Below are positions 36,422 through 45,431 of a stretch of 64,000 nt of DNA, piece after piece (positions within the stretch are counted from its first letter, which is position 1; every line of letters starts with the position of its first letter). Under the pieces are notes generated by a model. It was not told where the DNA came from and made no database searches. It saw only the letters and a program-made list of their open reading frames with translations. The stretch spans positions 66,701-130,700 of the forward strand of contig JBFWRV010000009.1 of assembly GCA_050248715.1 (NCBI GenBank). The letters run 5' to 3'. The position numbers were made by a program, and so were the translations under genes. This DNA comes from AWTP1-13 sp050248715 (GTDB taxonomy: Bacteria > Pseudomonadota > Alphaproteobacteria > Rhizobiales > Hyphomicrobiaceae).

Positions 36422-39400
36422 TCAAGGTAGCCCCGGGTCCGCGCACCATAGCCTGCTCTCGGCTTCGTCCAGCATTTGCTGGGGCATCTCCATGATTCGC
36501 GGGCCATCCGTCCAAAGGATGGCAGCTCTGACATTGGCCCCCTTGAAAAGTCGGGCGATCGCCAGGCGGTAGGCCGCGAGTTGCAGCAGATAGGCTTCCG
36601 CAACCCCGGCAGGATCCGTCGGAGGGGGCCGGTTGGTCTTGTAGTCGACGATCAGCACGCCCTCTGCGGTCTGCACGAGGCGGTCGATCTGGCCGGCGAG
36701 CCGCAGAGCCGGCCCACGCCCCGCCGGGTTCGGTATTTCGGCCGCGATCGCCACTTCGGCCCTGGACGTGGGGCCGAACAGCGGCGCGAACGACGGATCC
36801 CGCAGCACGGCGAGCGCCTCGCTGACGATTTGCTCGCGCACCGGCGCCGGAAGCTGGGCACCGCGACCGGCGATGAAGGCTGCGGCAGCGGACGGCCAGC
36901 GCTGCACGGGCATTGCCGGCAGATGCTCGAGCAACGCATGCGTGAGCGTGCCGCGCAGGAAGCGATAGTCCTCGGCCAACGCGGCAGGCGAAAGGATGGC
37001 CGGCTCCTCGCGCGCGCCGGCCGGCGTGGCGGCCGGCCGGCGCTCGACCGGATCGGCCTCGAGGGGAGCCAGCCGTGACGGGGCGAGCGGCACCGCCAGC
37101 AGCGGCTCGGGAGGCGCGGGGCACGCGGCCCAGTCGGGAAGACCGGTGGCCTCGCCGCCCTCGGTCGTCAGCACTGTCGAGGGCTCGGGCTTGGCCTGCT
37201 GGGCGCTCTCGAGCCGTTTGATGATGCGGCCTTCCGCATCCGCGGTCTCGGCCAGGGTGCCGTCGAGGCCCTGCTCGATGAGGTCGTACCAACAGCCGGC
37301 GGTGCGCCCTTTCGAACCCACGAAGCCCCCGACGTACAGGCGATCTCTTGCGCGCGTGAGCGCCACGTAGAGCAGGCGATTGCGCTCCTCGGCCTCGGCC
37401 CGTGCCACCGCGGCGCGGGCGGCGCGCACGACGTCGAGGTCGGCCGTCCCCTTCACCGGCCAGAGGATTGGCGGCGGCATGTGAGCGGGACGCTCCGCAA
37501 CTTCCAGACGGAGCAGGCTATTGGGCTGACGCCCGGACGCAGTCGAGCAGGTATCCGGCAGAAAAACGATCGGCGCCTCCAGACCCTTGGCGCCGTGCAC
37601 GGTCATCACGCGCACCTCGTCCTGGCCCTGTTCCATGTCGCGCTTGACCACGCGCAGCCCCTGGCGAAGCCAGCCCAGGAACCCCTGCAGCGAGGGTGCC
37701 ACGCCATCGTCGTAGGTAAGCGCCAGGTTCAAGAACTCGTCGACGGCGTCGGCCGCCTCGATGCCGAGCCGTGCCAGGATGCGAGGCCGCATGCCGTCCT
37801 TCTCGAGTAGGCCGGCAAAGAACTCGAAGGGCGGCACGGTCTCGGAGCGTGCCCGCCAACGCTGCAGGGCTTCGGCGACACCGGCATAGCGCGGGCTTGC
37901 CGCGGCACGGACCGCCAGCTCCCGCCACAACGAGCCCTCGCGGTCGGGAGCCAACGCGATCAGGTCGTCGTCGTCGAGGTCGAAGAGCGGCGACTTCAGC
38001 ACGGCGGCCAGCGCCAGGTCGTCCTCGGGCAGCGTGAGAACATCGCCGAGCGCGATCAGATCCTGCACCGCGATCTGCTCGGTGAGCACCAGGCGGTCGG
38101 CACCCGCCACCTTGAGGCCGCGAGCCTTGAGCGCACTGATCATGGCTGGCGCGAACGGCATGCGCTTGCGCACGAGGATCAGGATATCGCCAGGCCGTAT
38201 GGGGCGGTTCTGCGAGGCGAGCTTCTCGCCGCACTTGATCCAGCCGTGCACGGTGTCGGCGATGCGCGCGGCCAGACGTACCACCGGGGAGGATGCACTC
38301 TCCTCCTCCAGCGGCGACCAGGGCTCCGTGCGCATCGGCGTGTCGGGCTTCTCGGTCGGCCAGATCTCGACGAGGCCGGCCTGGCCCACGCGATGGGCGA
38401 TATGGGTGATCGGGGCCTCTGACGCAGTGAGGCCCGGCGTCCGCGACCGATCGGCAAAGATGCGGTCGACCGCTGCCAGCAGCGGCTCGACGGTACGGAA
38501 CGAAAGGGTCAGCGGGACGCGGTGCCACGAGCTGCCCGCGCGTTGCGCGTCGAGCGCAAGCTCGTTCCCCGTCTTCGCAAACATGCTGGGGGCAGCGCCC
38601 TGGAAACCGTAGATCGATTGCTTCTCGTCGCCGACGGCGAACAGGGTGCGCACGCCCTCCCGCGCGCCCGCGCCCGAGAAGAATTCCCGGGCGAGCGCCC
38701 GGATCACATCCCACTGCACGGGGCTCGTGTCCTGGGCCTCGTCGACGAGAATGTGATCGAGGCCGCCGTCGAGTTTGAAGAGCACCCACTCGACCGCCAC
38801 CGACGCGCCGAGCAGTCTCGCGGCCCTGGCGACAAGATCCTCGAAGTCGAGTGCAGCGCGCCGGGCCTTGGCGGCGCCGTAGCGCTGCAGCACGGCATCG
38901 CCGAGGCGCAGGAGCGCCATGGCCGCCTCGATCAGCGCGAGCTTGCAGCGCTCCTCGTTGAGCGCCCGGGCCTCGGTTTGCGCGCGCAGAAGGAGCGCGG
39001 GCACATCGGGATGCGCGGCCGCGACGGCTTTCGTCAGAAACGACTTTCGCAGCTCCCCTTTCTCCGTGAAGAAGATGCCGCGGAAGGCATCGATGCGCTG
39101 CACCGGACCGCCGGAGAGTGCCGCGCGCAGCCGTTCCGCCAGCTTCATCTCGGTGGCGGAGGTCGAGGACGACGCAACGCGCTCGATATGGCGCAACTCC
39201 GCGTCCGACAGCAGCCCGGCAAACCTCGCCTCCACGTCGTCGCTGCGCGCATCGGGGCCGAGCCCGATCGCCTTGCGGTAGACCGCCTCGACCTCGGCGA
39301 AAGCCCGCTTGCCATCATCCGCGGCGGCGGCGTCGAACCAAGCCTTCTCGCGCAGCGCCTCCTCCAGCAGGGCATCGATGCTGCCGTCGGTGGCGAACGT

Positions 39401-39982
39401 AGCGGCCGTATGCAAGGCGCAGGCAAGCGGCGTATCGGGTGCAGCGGCGCTCGCTTCCGCCAGCGTGGCGTCGGCCGCCTCCGCGAGCAGGGCGCGGCGC
39501 TCGTGATCATCGAGGATGGCAAAGCCCGGCGCGACGCCGGCCTCCAGCGGAAAGCGCTGCAGCAGCCGCTCGCAGAAGGCATGGATCGTCTGCACCCGGA
39601 GGCCGCCGGGCGTCTCGATGGCAATCGCGAAGAGCTGCCGCGCGCGCTGCATCTCCTCTGGCGTCGGTGCGCGCCCCAGCAGCTCGGCGAGCCAGCCCGT
39701 CAGCGCATCGTCCGGCGCGGCGACCCACTGCGCCAGGCGCGCGAACACCCGCTTCGACATCTCGGCAGCGGCGGCCTTGGTGTAGGTGAGGGCCAGGATG
39801 CGCTCGGGCGGCGTGCCGGCGAGCAGAATGCGCAGGAGGCGCATCGTGAGCACGTGCGTCTTGCCGGTGCCGGCGTTGGCGCTGACCCAGGCCGAGACGG
39901 CGGGATCGGCGGCCGTCGCCTGGCTGCGCTTCGTCTCCGCGAGCGGACCGTCGGGCTTGGAGCGGCGGACGAAGAGGTTCAT
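36422..39982 (-). CDS. addA: Double-strand break repair helicase-nuclease subunit AddA
   Basis: A 1186-residue UvrD-type helicase fused to a PD-(D/E)xK nuclease. Walker A is ANAGTGKTH (K41), the Walker B region is LDHILVDEAQDTSP, and the other motor motifs LFAVGDEKQSIYGFQGA and VMTVHGAKGLEAP are present. The C-terminal nuclease motif is LIVDYKTNRPPP. With AddB it forms the RecBCD counterpart that unwinds and resects broken ends for RecA loading. Length is typical for alphaproteobacterial AddA. It starts only 3 bp after the addB stop codon, so the two are translationally linked. A very long antisense reading frame overlaps this gene but is a codon-bias artefact. Confidence 0.96.
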   Translation of the reverse strand: MNLFVRRSKPDGPLAETKRSQATAADPAVSAWVSANAGTGKTHVLTMRLLRILLAGTPPERILALTYTKAAAAEMSKRVFARLAQWVAAPDDALTGWLAELLGRAPTPEEMQRARQLFAIAIETPGGLRVQTIHAFCERLLQRFPLEAGVAPGFAILDDHERRALLAEAADATLAEASAAAPDTPLACALHTAATFATDGSIDALLEEALREKAWFDAAAADDGKRAFAEVEAVYRKAIGLGPDARSDDVEARFAGLLSDAELRHIERVASSSTSATEMKLAERLRAALSGGPVQRIDAFRGIFFTEKGELRKSFLTKAVAAAHPDVPALLLRAQTEARALNEERCKLALIEAAMALLRLGDAVLQRYGAAKARRAALDFEDLVARAARLLGASVAVEWVLFKLDGGLDHILVDEAQDTSPVQWDVIRALAREFFSGAGAREGVRTLFAVGDEKQSIYGFQGAAPSMFAKTGNELALDAQRAGSSWHRVPLTLSFRTVEPLLAAVDRIFADRSRTPGLTASEAPITHIAHRVGQAGLVEIWPTEKPDTPMRTEPWSPLEEESASSPVVRLAARIADTVHGWIKCGEKLASQNRPIRPGDILILVRKRMPFAPAMISALKARGLKVAGADRLVLTEQIAVQDLIALGDVLTLPEDDLALAAVLKSPLFDLDDDDLIALAPDREGSLWRELAVRAAASPRYAGVAEALQRWRARSETVPPFEFFAGLLEKDGMRPRILARLGIEAADAVDEFLNLALTYDDGVAPSLQGFLGWLRQGLRVVKRDMEQGQDEVRVMTVHGAKGLEAPIVFLPDTCSTASGRQPNSLLRLEVAERPAHMPPPILWPVKGTADLDVVRAARAAVARAEAEERNRLLYVALTRARDRLYVGGFVGSKGRTAGCWYDLIEQGLDGTLAETADAEGRIIKRLESAQQAKPEPSTVLTTEGGEATGLPDWAACPAPPEPLLAVPLAPSRLAPLEADPVERRPAATPAGAREEPAILSPAALAEDYRFLRGTLTHALLEHLPAMPVQRWPSAAAAFIAGRGAQLPAPVREQIVSEALAVLRDPSFAPLFGPTSRAEVAIAAEIPNPAGRGPALRLAGQIDRLVQTAEGVLIVDYKTNRPPPTDPAGVAEAYLLQLAAYRLAIARLFKGANVRAAILWTDGPRIMEMPQQMLDEAESRLWCADPGLP

Positions 39983-39985
39983 CGC

Positions 39986-42900
39986 TCAGGCCTCTTCCAC
40001 CGTGGCCGCCGACCACTCTGCCACGCGGGCGAGGTGGGCATAGTCGTCGTAGCGGTAGTTGAAGCGCGCGCGGCGGAGCGCGCGATAGGGCGTCCTCTCG
40101 TCGTCGAAGGCGGCAATCAGGCGGGCGAGGCCTTCATGCGCGATGCGGGCGAGCGTGGCAGCATCGTCGTTGAGCAGGCAGTCCTGCCCCGGCGGCTCGC
40201 CACCGGAAGCAGAGATGTAGCGCAGGCCTTTGACGTTCGGCGCAGCGAGCGCCGTGAATCCGCCAGCCAGTGCGATGGCTGCCTCCAGCGGCAGCTGCGG
40301 CGCCTCGCCCTGTGCAGCCCGGCTCGCCAGCTGCTTGAGATTGGCGCCGGTCTTGTAGTCCGTGATGACGATGCCGTCGGCGCCGATATCGATGCGGTCG
40401 GCGCGCGCCTTCAACGTGAAGGGGCCCGCGGGCCCGGCCAGCGCCAGCTTGCCCTCCACCTCGCCGACGATGCTGCGCACGCCGGCGCGCCGGCCAGGCT
40501 CCGTTTCAGCGAACCAGGACGCAAAACGGGCAAACCGCGGCGTCCAGAAGGCTGCGACCCGCGGCGCGCCGGTCAGCTCCTCCAGACCCGCGCGCGCCAG
40601 CGCGATGAGCTCGGCGCGGATATCTTCGGGCAGTCGGTCCGGGAAGCGCTGGGCGAAACGGCCGAGCGCCTCGTGCACGATCTGCCCGCGCAGCGCCGCA
40701 TCGGGCAGGGAGCCGAGGACCGGCAGCGGATCGAGCCCCAGGATGCGCTGCGCGAAGACGGCGTAGGGGTTGGATATCCACCGCTCGATGGTGGTGACGC
40801 TGAGCTGGCGCGGGCGAAGCGCCAGTGCGGGGCGCGGCTCCGGCGCCTTCACAGGACGCGGCGGGCCGGCAAGTGCGTTGCGCGCCCGCGCCCAGACAAG
40901 CCAGGGACGGTCAGGCTCCATCTTGCCCAACCCGGAGAGCAGTGCCTGCAAGCGCAACAGCCAGCGCGAAGGCACCGTCGGCACGCCTTCGATCTTGGCA
41001 GCGCGCGTCAGGTAGACCTGGCTGGCGCCGAGCAGAGAGGTGAAGATGTGGGCGGCGTCGCCGATACGCTCCTCCGGCGCCGGCATGCCGAGCGCCTGGC
41101 GCATCGGCCGGTTGAGCCACGGGCCGGGATCTGCGGCCTGCGGCCACGTGCCCTCGTTGAGCGAGCCCAGGATCACCACATCGGGCTGCTGCAGGCGCGA
41201 CTCGTAAGGCTCCAGGATGGCGATGCGCGGATGCGTGGCTCCGCGCGGCCGCACCGTCACCTCGGCGACGAGGCTGCGATAGAACTCAGGGTATTCGCGC
41301 GCCTCCATGCTCGGGGCTTCGCTTGTGCGGTCGCGCAGGGCGGCAAGGAACTTGGAGGCCTCTTCGCCGGCCGGGGCGCGCCACAGCGCCTCGGCAACGG
41401 CATCCTCCGGCGTCGCGGCGATGGCGGAGGCCGCGGCGGCATGGGCCTCGGCGAGTGCGTGCAGGCCGGCGCTGGCGTTTGCAGCGAACAGCACCTCCAG
41501 GTTGCGCAGCGCCTTGCGCAGGGCGGCAGCGAGCGCGCGGGCTGCCTGCCAGTCGCCGCGCTCCAGGTCGTGCACTGCACGGTGGCGGCGCCTTCTGTTG
41601 CGCAGGTCATTCGCGGCACGCTCGAGGGCTGCCGCGATGCCCTCCAGTCCTTGCCCGAAGTACGGGGCGCGGAAAGCGGCAAGCTCGAGCGCAGACCGGC
41701 CCTTGCGCAGGTCCTCCACACTCATGCCGAGCCGGCAGTAGGGGTGCTTCAGGAGCGCCATCATCGCCAGCGGAGAAAAACCGGTCGCTGCTGCCTCGAT
41801 GACGAGATCGAGCAGCGCGCCGACGGGCGTCCTGGCGAAGGGGTACCCGGCCGCATCCTCCACGCGCAGGTCCCACGCCGTCAGGCGCGCGGCGACGCGC
41901 CGCGCCAGCTGGCGGTCGGGCGAGACCAGCGCCGCGGTGCGCCCCGGCGTCTCCGCCACCTCGCGCAGGATCAGCGCGACGGCCTCCGCCTCGTCCTCGG
42001 CCGTTGGCGCGTCCAGGACGCAGAGGCCGGCAAGGGCGTCGGCGGCTCCCGCCGCCTGCATGCGTGCGACGAAACCGTGCCAGCGCTCCGTCGTGCGCGC
42101 AGGCCGCATGGCCTCGCTCACCAAAGCAGCCCGCGCGCCCTGCGCCGCGGAGGCTGGGGCACCCGGCAGCGGCAACACGTCCTCGCGGCGCACGCCGAGC
42201 GCGGCCAGCAGCTTGCGCATGCCGAATTGCGGGTGCTCGGGATGGGCCGGCAGAATGGCGTCCCAGCTCTGCGCGTCCAGTCCCTGGTCGAGGCCCGGCA
42301 GGACGAGCGCGCCGTTGGGCAGGCCGATAACCGTGCGGACAAGCTCGGTGACGGCCGGCGCGCTGCTCATGACGCCCGCGACGACGACGGGTGCGGCCGG
42401 AGGCGTCTCGCGCCACCGGCGCGCCTGCTCCAGCACCAGGGCCTTGTCGTGAGCCATCTTGGAAATGAGGCCGCGCTCCGCCAGATGCGCCGGCCAGAAC
42501 TCGGTGACGATGCGCAGGAATGCGAGCGTCTGTTCCCAGTGCTCGGCGTGTTCCTCCGGCACGAGCGTGCGGATGCGGGCCAGGTCCACATCCTCGATCT
42601 CCATGCCGTCCATCAGCCTGGCGAGCTCGCGCGCAAGCCGGGCTGCCTGCGCGGGTGTGTGGGCGGCGGCGCCATGACGAACGTCGAGATCACCGCCCGC
42701 GCCGCTCGCCCGCTTCTCGGCCTCCGACCAGGCGATGATGAGCCTGGCGAGCGCCAGCAGGCGGGCAAAGTCGGCGACAGCCGGCTTCAGCGCGCCCGAA
42801 CCGTCGGTCGCGAGATCACCGGTGGCCCCTGGGACCTCCAGCCCTTCCTCGCCCGATCCGATGATCGGCTTGACTTTCGGCAGCAGCACGGCCGCGCCGC

Positions 42901-43090
42901 CCGAGGCCTTCAGGAAAGCTGCCCGCAGCGCGCGCGTGGCGCGGCGCGTCGGCAGGAGCAAAGTGACATCGGCGAGCGCGAGCGGGTCGGGCCGCACGCC
43001 GCCGCGGACGGGAAGTTCGCCCGCGATCAGCGCTTCCGCGAGGGCTGTCAGGAACGGGCGGCCGGTCGGCACCGTGTAGATGCGGCTCAT
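39986..43090 (-). CDS. addB: Double-strand break repair protein AddB
   Basis: A 1034-residue protein partnered with AddA. It starts SRIYTVPTGRPFLTALAEAL, where the P-loop lacks GKT, as in alphaproteobacterial AddB. The middle is a degenerate helicase scaffold, and the C-terminal PD-(D/E)xK nuclease carries GIVITDYKTGANLK. AddB cuts the second strand and senses recombination hotspots in characterised systems. ATG 43090 has GAGGA 5 bases upstream; a TTG five codons earlier is less likely. It sits 47 bp after murU. Confidence 0.95.
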   Translation of the reverse strand: MSRIYTVPTGRPFLTALAEALIAGELPVRGGVRPDPLALADVTLLLPTRRATRALRAAFLKASGGAAVLLPKVKPIIGSGEEGLEVPGATGDLATDGSGALKPAVADFARLLALARLIIAWSEAEKRASGAGGDLDVRHGAAAHTPAQAARLARELARLMDGMEIEDVDLARIRTLVPEEHAEHWEQTLAFLRIVTEFWPAHLAERGLISKMAHDKALVLEQARRWRETPPAAPVVVAGVMSSAPAVTELVRTVIGLPNGALVLPGLDQGLDAQSWDAILPAHPEHPQFGMRKLLAALGVRREDVLPLPGAPASAAQGARAALVSEAMRPARTTERWHGFVARMQAAGAADALAGLCVLDAPTAEDEAEAVALILREVAETPGRTAALVSPDRQLARRVAARLTAWDLRVEDAAGYPFARTPVGALLDLVIEAAATGFSPLAMMALLKHPYCRLGMSVEDLRKGRSALELAAFRAPYFGQGLEGIAAALERAANDLRNRRRRHRAVHDLERGDWQAARALAAALRKALRNLEVLFAANASAGLHALAEAHAAAASAIAATPEDAVAEALWRAPAGEEASKFLAALRDRTSEAPSMEAREYPEFYRSLVAEVTVRPRGATHPRIAILEPYESRLQQPDVVILGSLNEGTWPQAADPGPWLNRPMRQALGMPAPEERIGDAAHIFTSLLGASQVYLTRAAKIEGVPTVPSRWLLRLQALLSGLGKMEPDRPWLVWARARNALAGPPRPVKAPEPRPALALRPRQLSVTTIERWISNPYAVFAQRILGLDPLPVLGSLPDAALRGQIVHEALGRFAQRFPDRLPEDIRAELIALARAGLEELTGAPRVAAFWTPRFARFASWFAETEPGRRAGVRSIVGEVEGKLALAGPAGPFTLKARADRIDIGADGIVITDYKTGANLKQLASRAAQGEAPQLPLEAAIALAGGFTALAAPNVKGLRYISASGGEPPGQDCLLNDDAATLARIAHEGLARLIAAFDDERTPYRALRRARFNYRYDDYAHLARVAEWSAATVEEA

Positions 43091-43137
43091 GCGATCCTCG
43101 GGCAATCCTGGGAATCCCGACCGACGTTACCCGCCGG

Positions 43138-43869
43138 TCAATCCACTCGCTGATCGCTCAGGCACCGCTCGGCGTCCGCCAGCGCTGCGGGCGTGCCGAC
43201 GTGCATCCAAACGCCGTCCAAACGCAGTCCATAGGCCCGGCCGGCAGCAATGGCGCGGGACCACACGACATTCATCGAAAAAGGACCGTCGGGGCTGCCG
43301 GCGAACAGGCGCGGGTGCGCGACCGATACGCCGGTGAAGGCGAACGGCACGATCTCCTGTTCCGCTCGCCCGCGGCGGATGCGGCCATCGCTCTCCATGG
43401 CGAAGTCGCCCCGGCCCTGGTAGCCGTGGCTCATAGAGGCGGGGGCCAGCAGCAGCAGGCAATCCATGCGTCCGCCGTCCCAGGCCCCAGCAAGGCACCC
43501 CAGGTTGGAGCCTACGCCCTCGATCCACACCGAATCCGAGTTGTGGATCAAAAATGGCTCGGCACCCAGGCGGGGTAGCGCCCGCTTCACGCCGCCGCCC
43601 GTGTCGAGGAGGAGAGACCGCTCGTCGGAAATCTCGATGCGGGGGGCCGTGCGCGCACGCAGATGCTGCTCGATCAGATCGGCCTTGTGATGCACGTTGA
43701 CGATCGCGCGCTCGTAGCCGGCCTCGGACAGGCGGTCGAGCACGTGGTCGAGCAGCGCCCTGCCCGCAAGCCGGACGAGCGGCTTGGGCATGCCGTTGTC
43801 GGCGGGCGACGCCATGCGCGTGCCGCGGCCGGCAGCCAGCACCATTGCCGATTTCAGCGTCGCGGCCAT
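43138..43869 (-). CDS. murU: Nucleotidyltransferase, MurU-like (N-acetylmuramate-1-phosphate uridylyltransferase)
   Basis: A 243-residue sugar-phosphate nucleotidyltransferase. It starts MVLAAGRGTRM, the nucleotide-binding loop, then MPKPLVRLAGRALLDHVLDRL. FLIHNSDSVWIEG holds the metal-binding aspartate, and the C-terminus has GVWMHVGTPAAL. It lies 20 bp after a gene containing an AmgK-like kinase. AmgK phosphorylates N-acetylmuramate and MurU converts the product to UDP-MurNAc in the cell-wall recycling route that bypasses MurA/MurB (and thus fosfomycin). The neighbourhood makes MurU more likely than other NTP-transferases, but mannose-1-phosphate or glucose-1-phosphate activities are related. 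Confidence 0.8.
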   Translation of the reverse strand: MAATLKSAMVLAAGRGTRMASPADNGMPKPLVRLAGRALLDHVLDRLSEAGYERAIVNVHHKADLIEQHLRARTAPRIEISDERSLLLDTGGGVKRALPRLGAEPFLIHNSDSVWIEGVGSNLGCLAGAWDGGRMDCLLLLAPASMSHGYQGRGDFAMESDGRIRRGRAEQEIVPFAFTGVSVAHPRLFAGSPDGPFSMNVVWSRAIAAGRAYGLRLDGVWMHVGTPAALADAERCLSDQRVD

Positions 43870-43889
43870 CCGCCCCGTTCCTTGCTCCC

Positions 43890-45431
43890 TCAGCGCACGC
43901 CCGGCAGCTTGCCGGTCCGCAGCTCCGGTGGGAAGTGGCGGTCGTACCACGCCGCCAGCTCGACAAGTGCGGGCGCCCGCAGGTTTCGCACGAGATATCC
44001 CCAGGTCTGGGCAATCAGATGAAGGTATTGCGGCTTGCCGTCGCGCACGAGCAGCCGCAGCCACAGCCCGAGCAGGCGCGTGTTGCGCTGCGCGCCGAAG
44101 TCGGCGTAGGCGGCGGCAAAGGTGTCGCGATCGAACCCGAGTTCCCGAGCTGACGTCTCGGCGCAGTAGTAGGCAAAGAGCTCGCGCTCCAGAGCCTCCG
44201 GCACGGCGATGCGTGCATCCTGCAGCAGGGAAACGAGATCGAATGCTGCATGCTCGTTGAGCGCATCCTGGAAGTCGATGATGCCGACCCTGGCCGTCCC
44301 GCTGCGCCCAGGCAGCCAGATGAGGTTCGGCGAATGGTAGTCGCGCAGGAACCAGCCCCCGGGCAGCGCCAGCAGGCGCTCGAGGACCGGCGCCCACAGC
44401 GCCATGAATTCCGTGCGCACACTTTCAGGTGCCGGACCACCCTTCACCGCCGGCCAGTGCCAGTCGAGCAGCAGCGCGATCTCGATCTCGAAGGCGGCAC
44501 GGTCGCGCCGCGGCAAGGCGTAGCCCGTGCCGTCGGGTAGAGGCAGCGCCGGCGGCAGCGGCACGCGGCGCAGCGCGACCAGCACGTCGACTGCCGCGCG
44601 CCACAGCTCCGCCTGCGACGCGCCGGCAGCGAGTTCCGCGCCAAACAGGCGGTCGCCCAGGTCCTCCACCAGCAGCAGCCCCTTGTCGAGGTTGGCCGCG
44701 GGCACCTCCGGCGCGCTGAGACCTGCGGCGCGCAGCGCCGCCGCGATGGCGACGTAGGAGCGCATGTCCTCCGACAGGCGGGCGATACGAGTGTAGGCCT
44801 GGGCCTCCGGCGTGAGCGGCCCGTCGGACTGGCGCGGCGCATCCATCAGCAGAATTGTGCCGGTCTCGTTCGAGAGGCGCGCGTAGGTGCGCGTCGAGGC
44901 ATCGCCCTGCAGGTAGGCGATGCGGGCCGACGCCCATTCGGGCTGGTCTTCAAGGAACGCCACGATCTCGCCGACGCGCTGCACCCTTGCGGCGGCCGCC
45001 CCACGCCCGCGCAGGGTCACGCGGCGCAGGGTTGGCTCGGGCAGCTCCGCCAGCTCGAACTCGATGCGGTCCTCCGGCAGGACGTCCTGGGCCTGCCTCG
45101 GCCATTCGACGATCGCTGCGCCACTAGCGAGCGCCTCGTCGAAGCCCACCTCGCGCGCCTCGATGCCCGAGCCGAGACGATAGAAATCGAAATGCGCCAC
45201 GGCGAGACGCGGCGTCTCGTAGATCTGGCTCAGTGAGAAGGTGGGGCTCGGAACCTCGATGTCGGGATCGCCGGAGAGAGCGACGATCAGCGCGCGTGCC
45301 AGCGTCGTCTTGCCGGCCCCGACCTCTCCGGCAAGGGCCACGACATCGCTCTTGCGCAGCTTGAGAGCCAGCAGCTCCGCGAGCCGGACGACGCCGGCTT
45401 CATCGAGATCGCGCGAAAACACCGGGCTCAT
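43890..45431 (-). CDS. Bifunctional TsaE (tRNA t6A ATPase subunit) - AmgK-like aminosugar kinase fusion
   Basis: A 513-residue two-domain protein. Residues 1 to about 160 are TsaE: the P-loop GEVGAGKTTLARAL (K41), PSPTFSLSQIYE and HFDFYRLG. TsaE supports the TsaBCD complex that makes threonylcarbamoyl-A37 in tRNA. Residues 165-513 are a phosphotransferase of the AmgK kind, with ILLMDAPR, LLLVEDLGDRLFG, the catalytic loop YHSPNLIWL and the metal site GIIDFQDALN. AmgK phosphorylates N-acetylmuramate/GlcNAc at the anomeric position. The start overlaps the divL stop as ATGA. I see no internal stop or frameshift, so this is a true fusion in one frame. MurU follows directly. Confidence 0.88.
   Translation of the reverse strand: MSPVFSRDLDEAGVVRLAELLALKLRKSDVVALAGEVGAGKTTLARALIVALSGDPDIEVPSPTFSLSQIYETPRLAVAHFDFYRLGSGIEAREVGFDEALASGAAIVEWPRQAQDVLPEDRIEFELAELPEPTLRRVTLRGRGAAAARVQRVGEIVAFLEDQPEWASARIAYLQGDASTRTYARLSNETGTILLMDAPRQSDGPLTPEAQAYTRIARLSEDMRSYVAIAAALRAAGLSAPEVPAANLDKGLLLVEDLGDRLFGAELAAGASQAELWRAAVDVLVALRRVPLPPALPLPDGTGYALPRRDRAAFEIEIALLLDWHWPAVKGGPAPESVRTEFMALWAPVLERLLALPGGWFLRDYHSPNLIWLPGRSGTARVGIIDFQDALNEHAAFDLVSLLQDARIAVPEALERELFAYYCAETSARELGFDRDTFAAAYADFGAQRNTRLLGLWLRLLVRDGKPQYLHLIAQTWGYLVRNLRAPALVELAAWYDRHFPPELRTGKLPGVR

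Noticed and set aside
38522..43153. A 1543-codon open frame on the + strand, antisense to addA and addB
   Set aside because: AddA and AddB are clear on the other strand with all motor and nuclease motifs. The antisense reading is Arg/Ala/Gly/His-rich with no domain, an effect of high third-position G+C.
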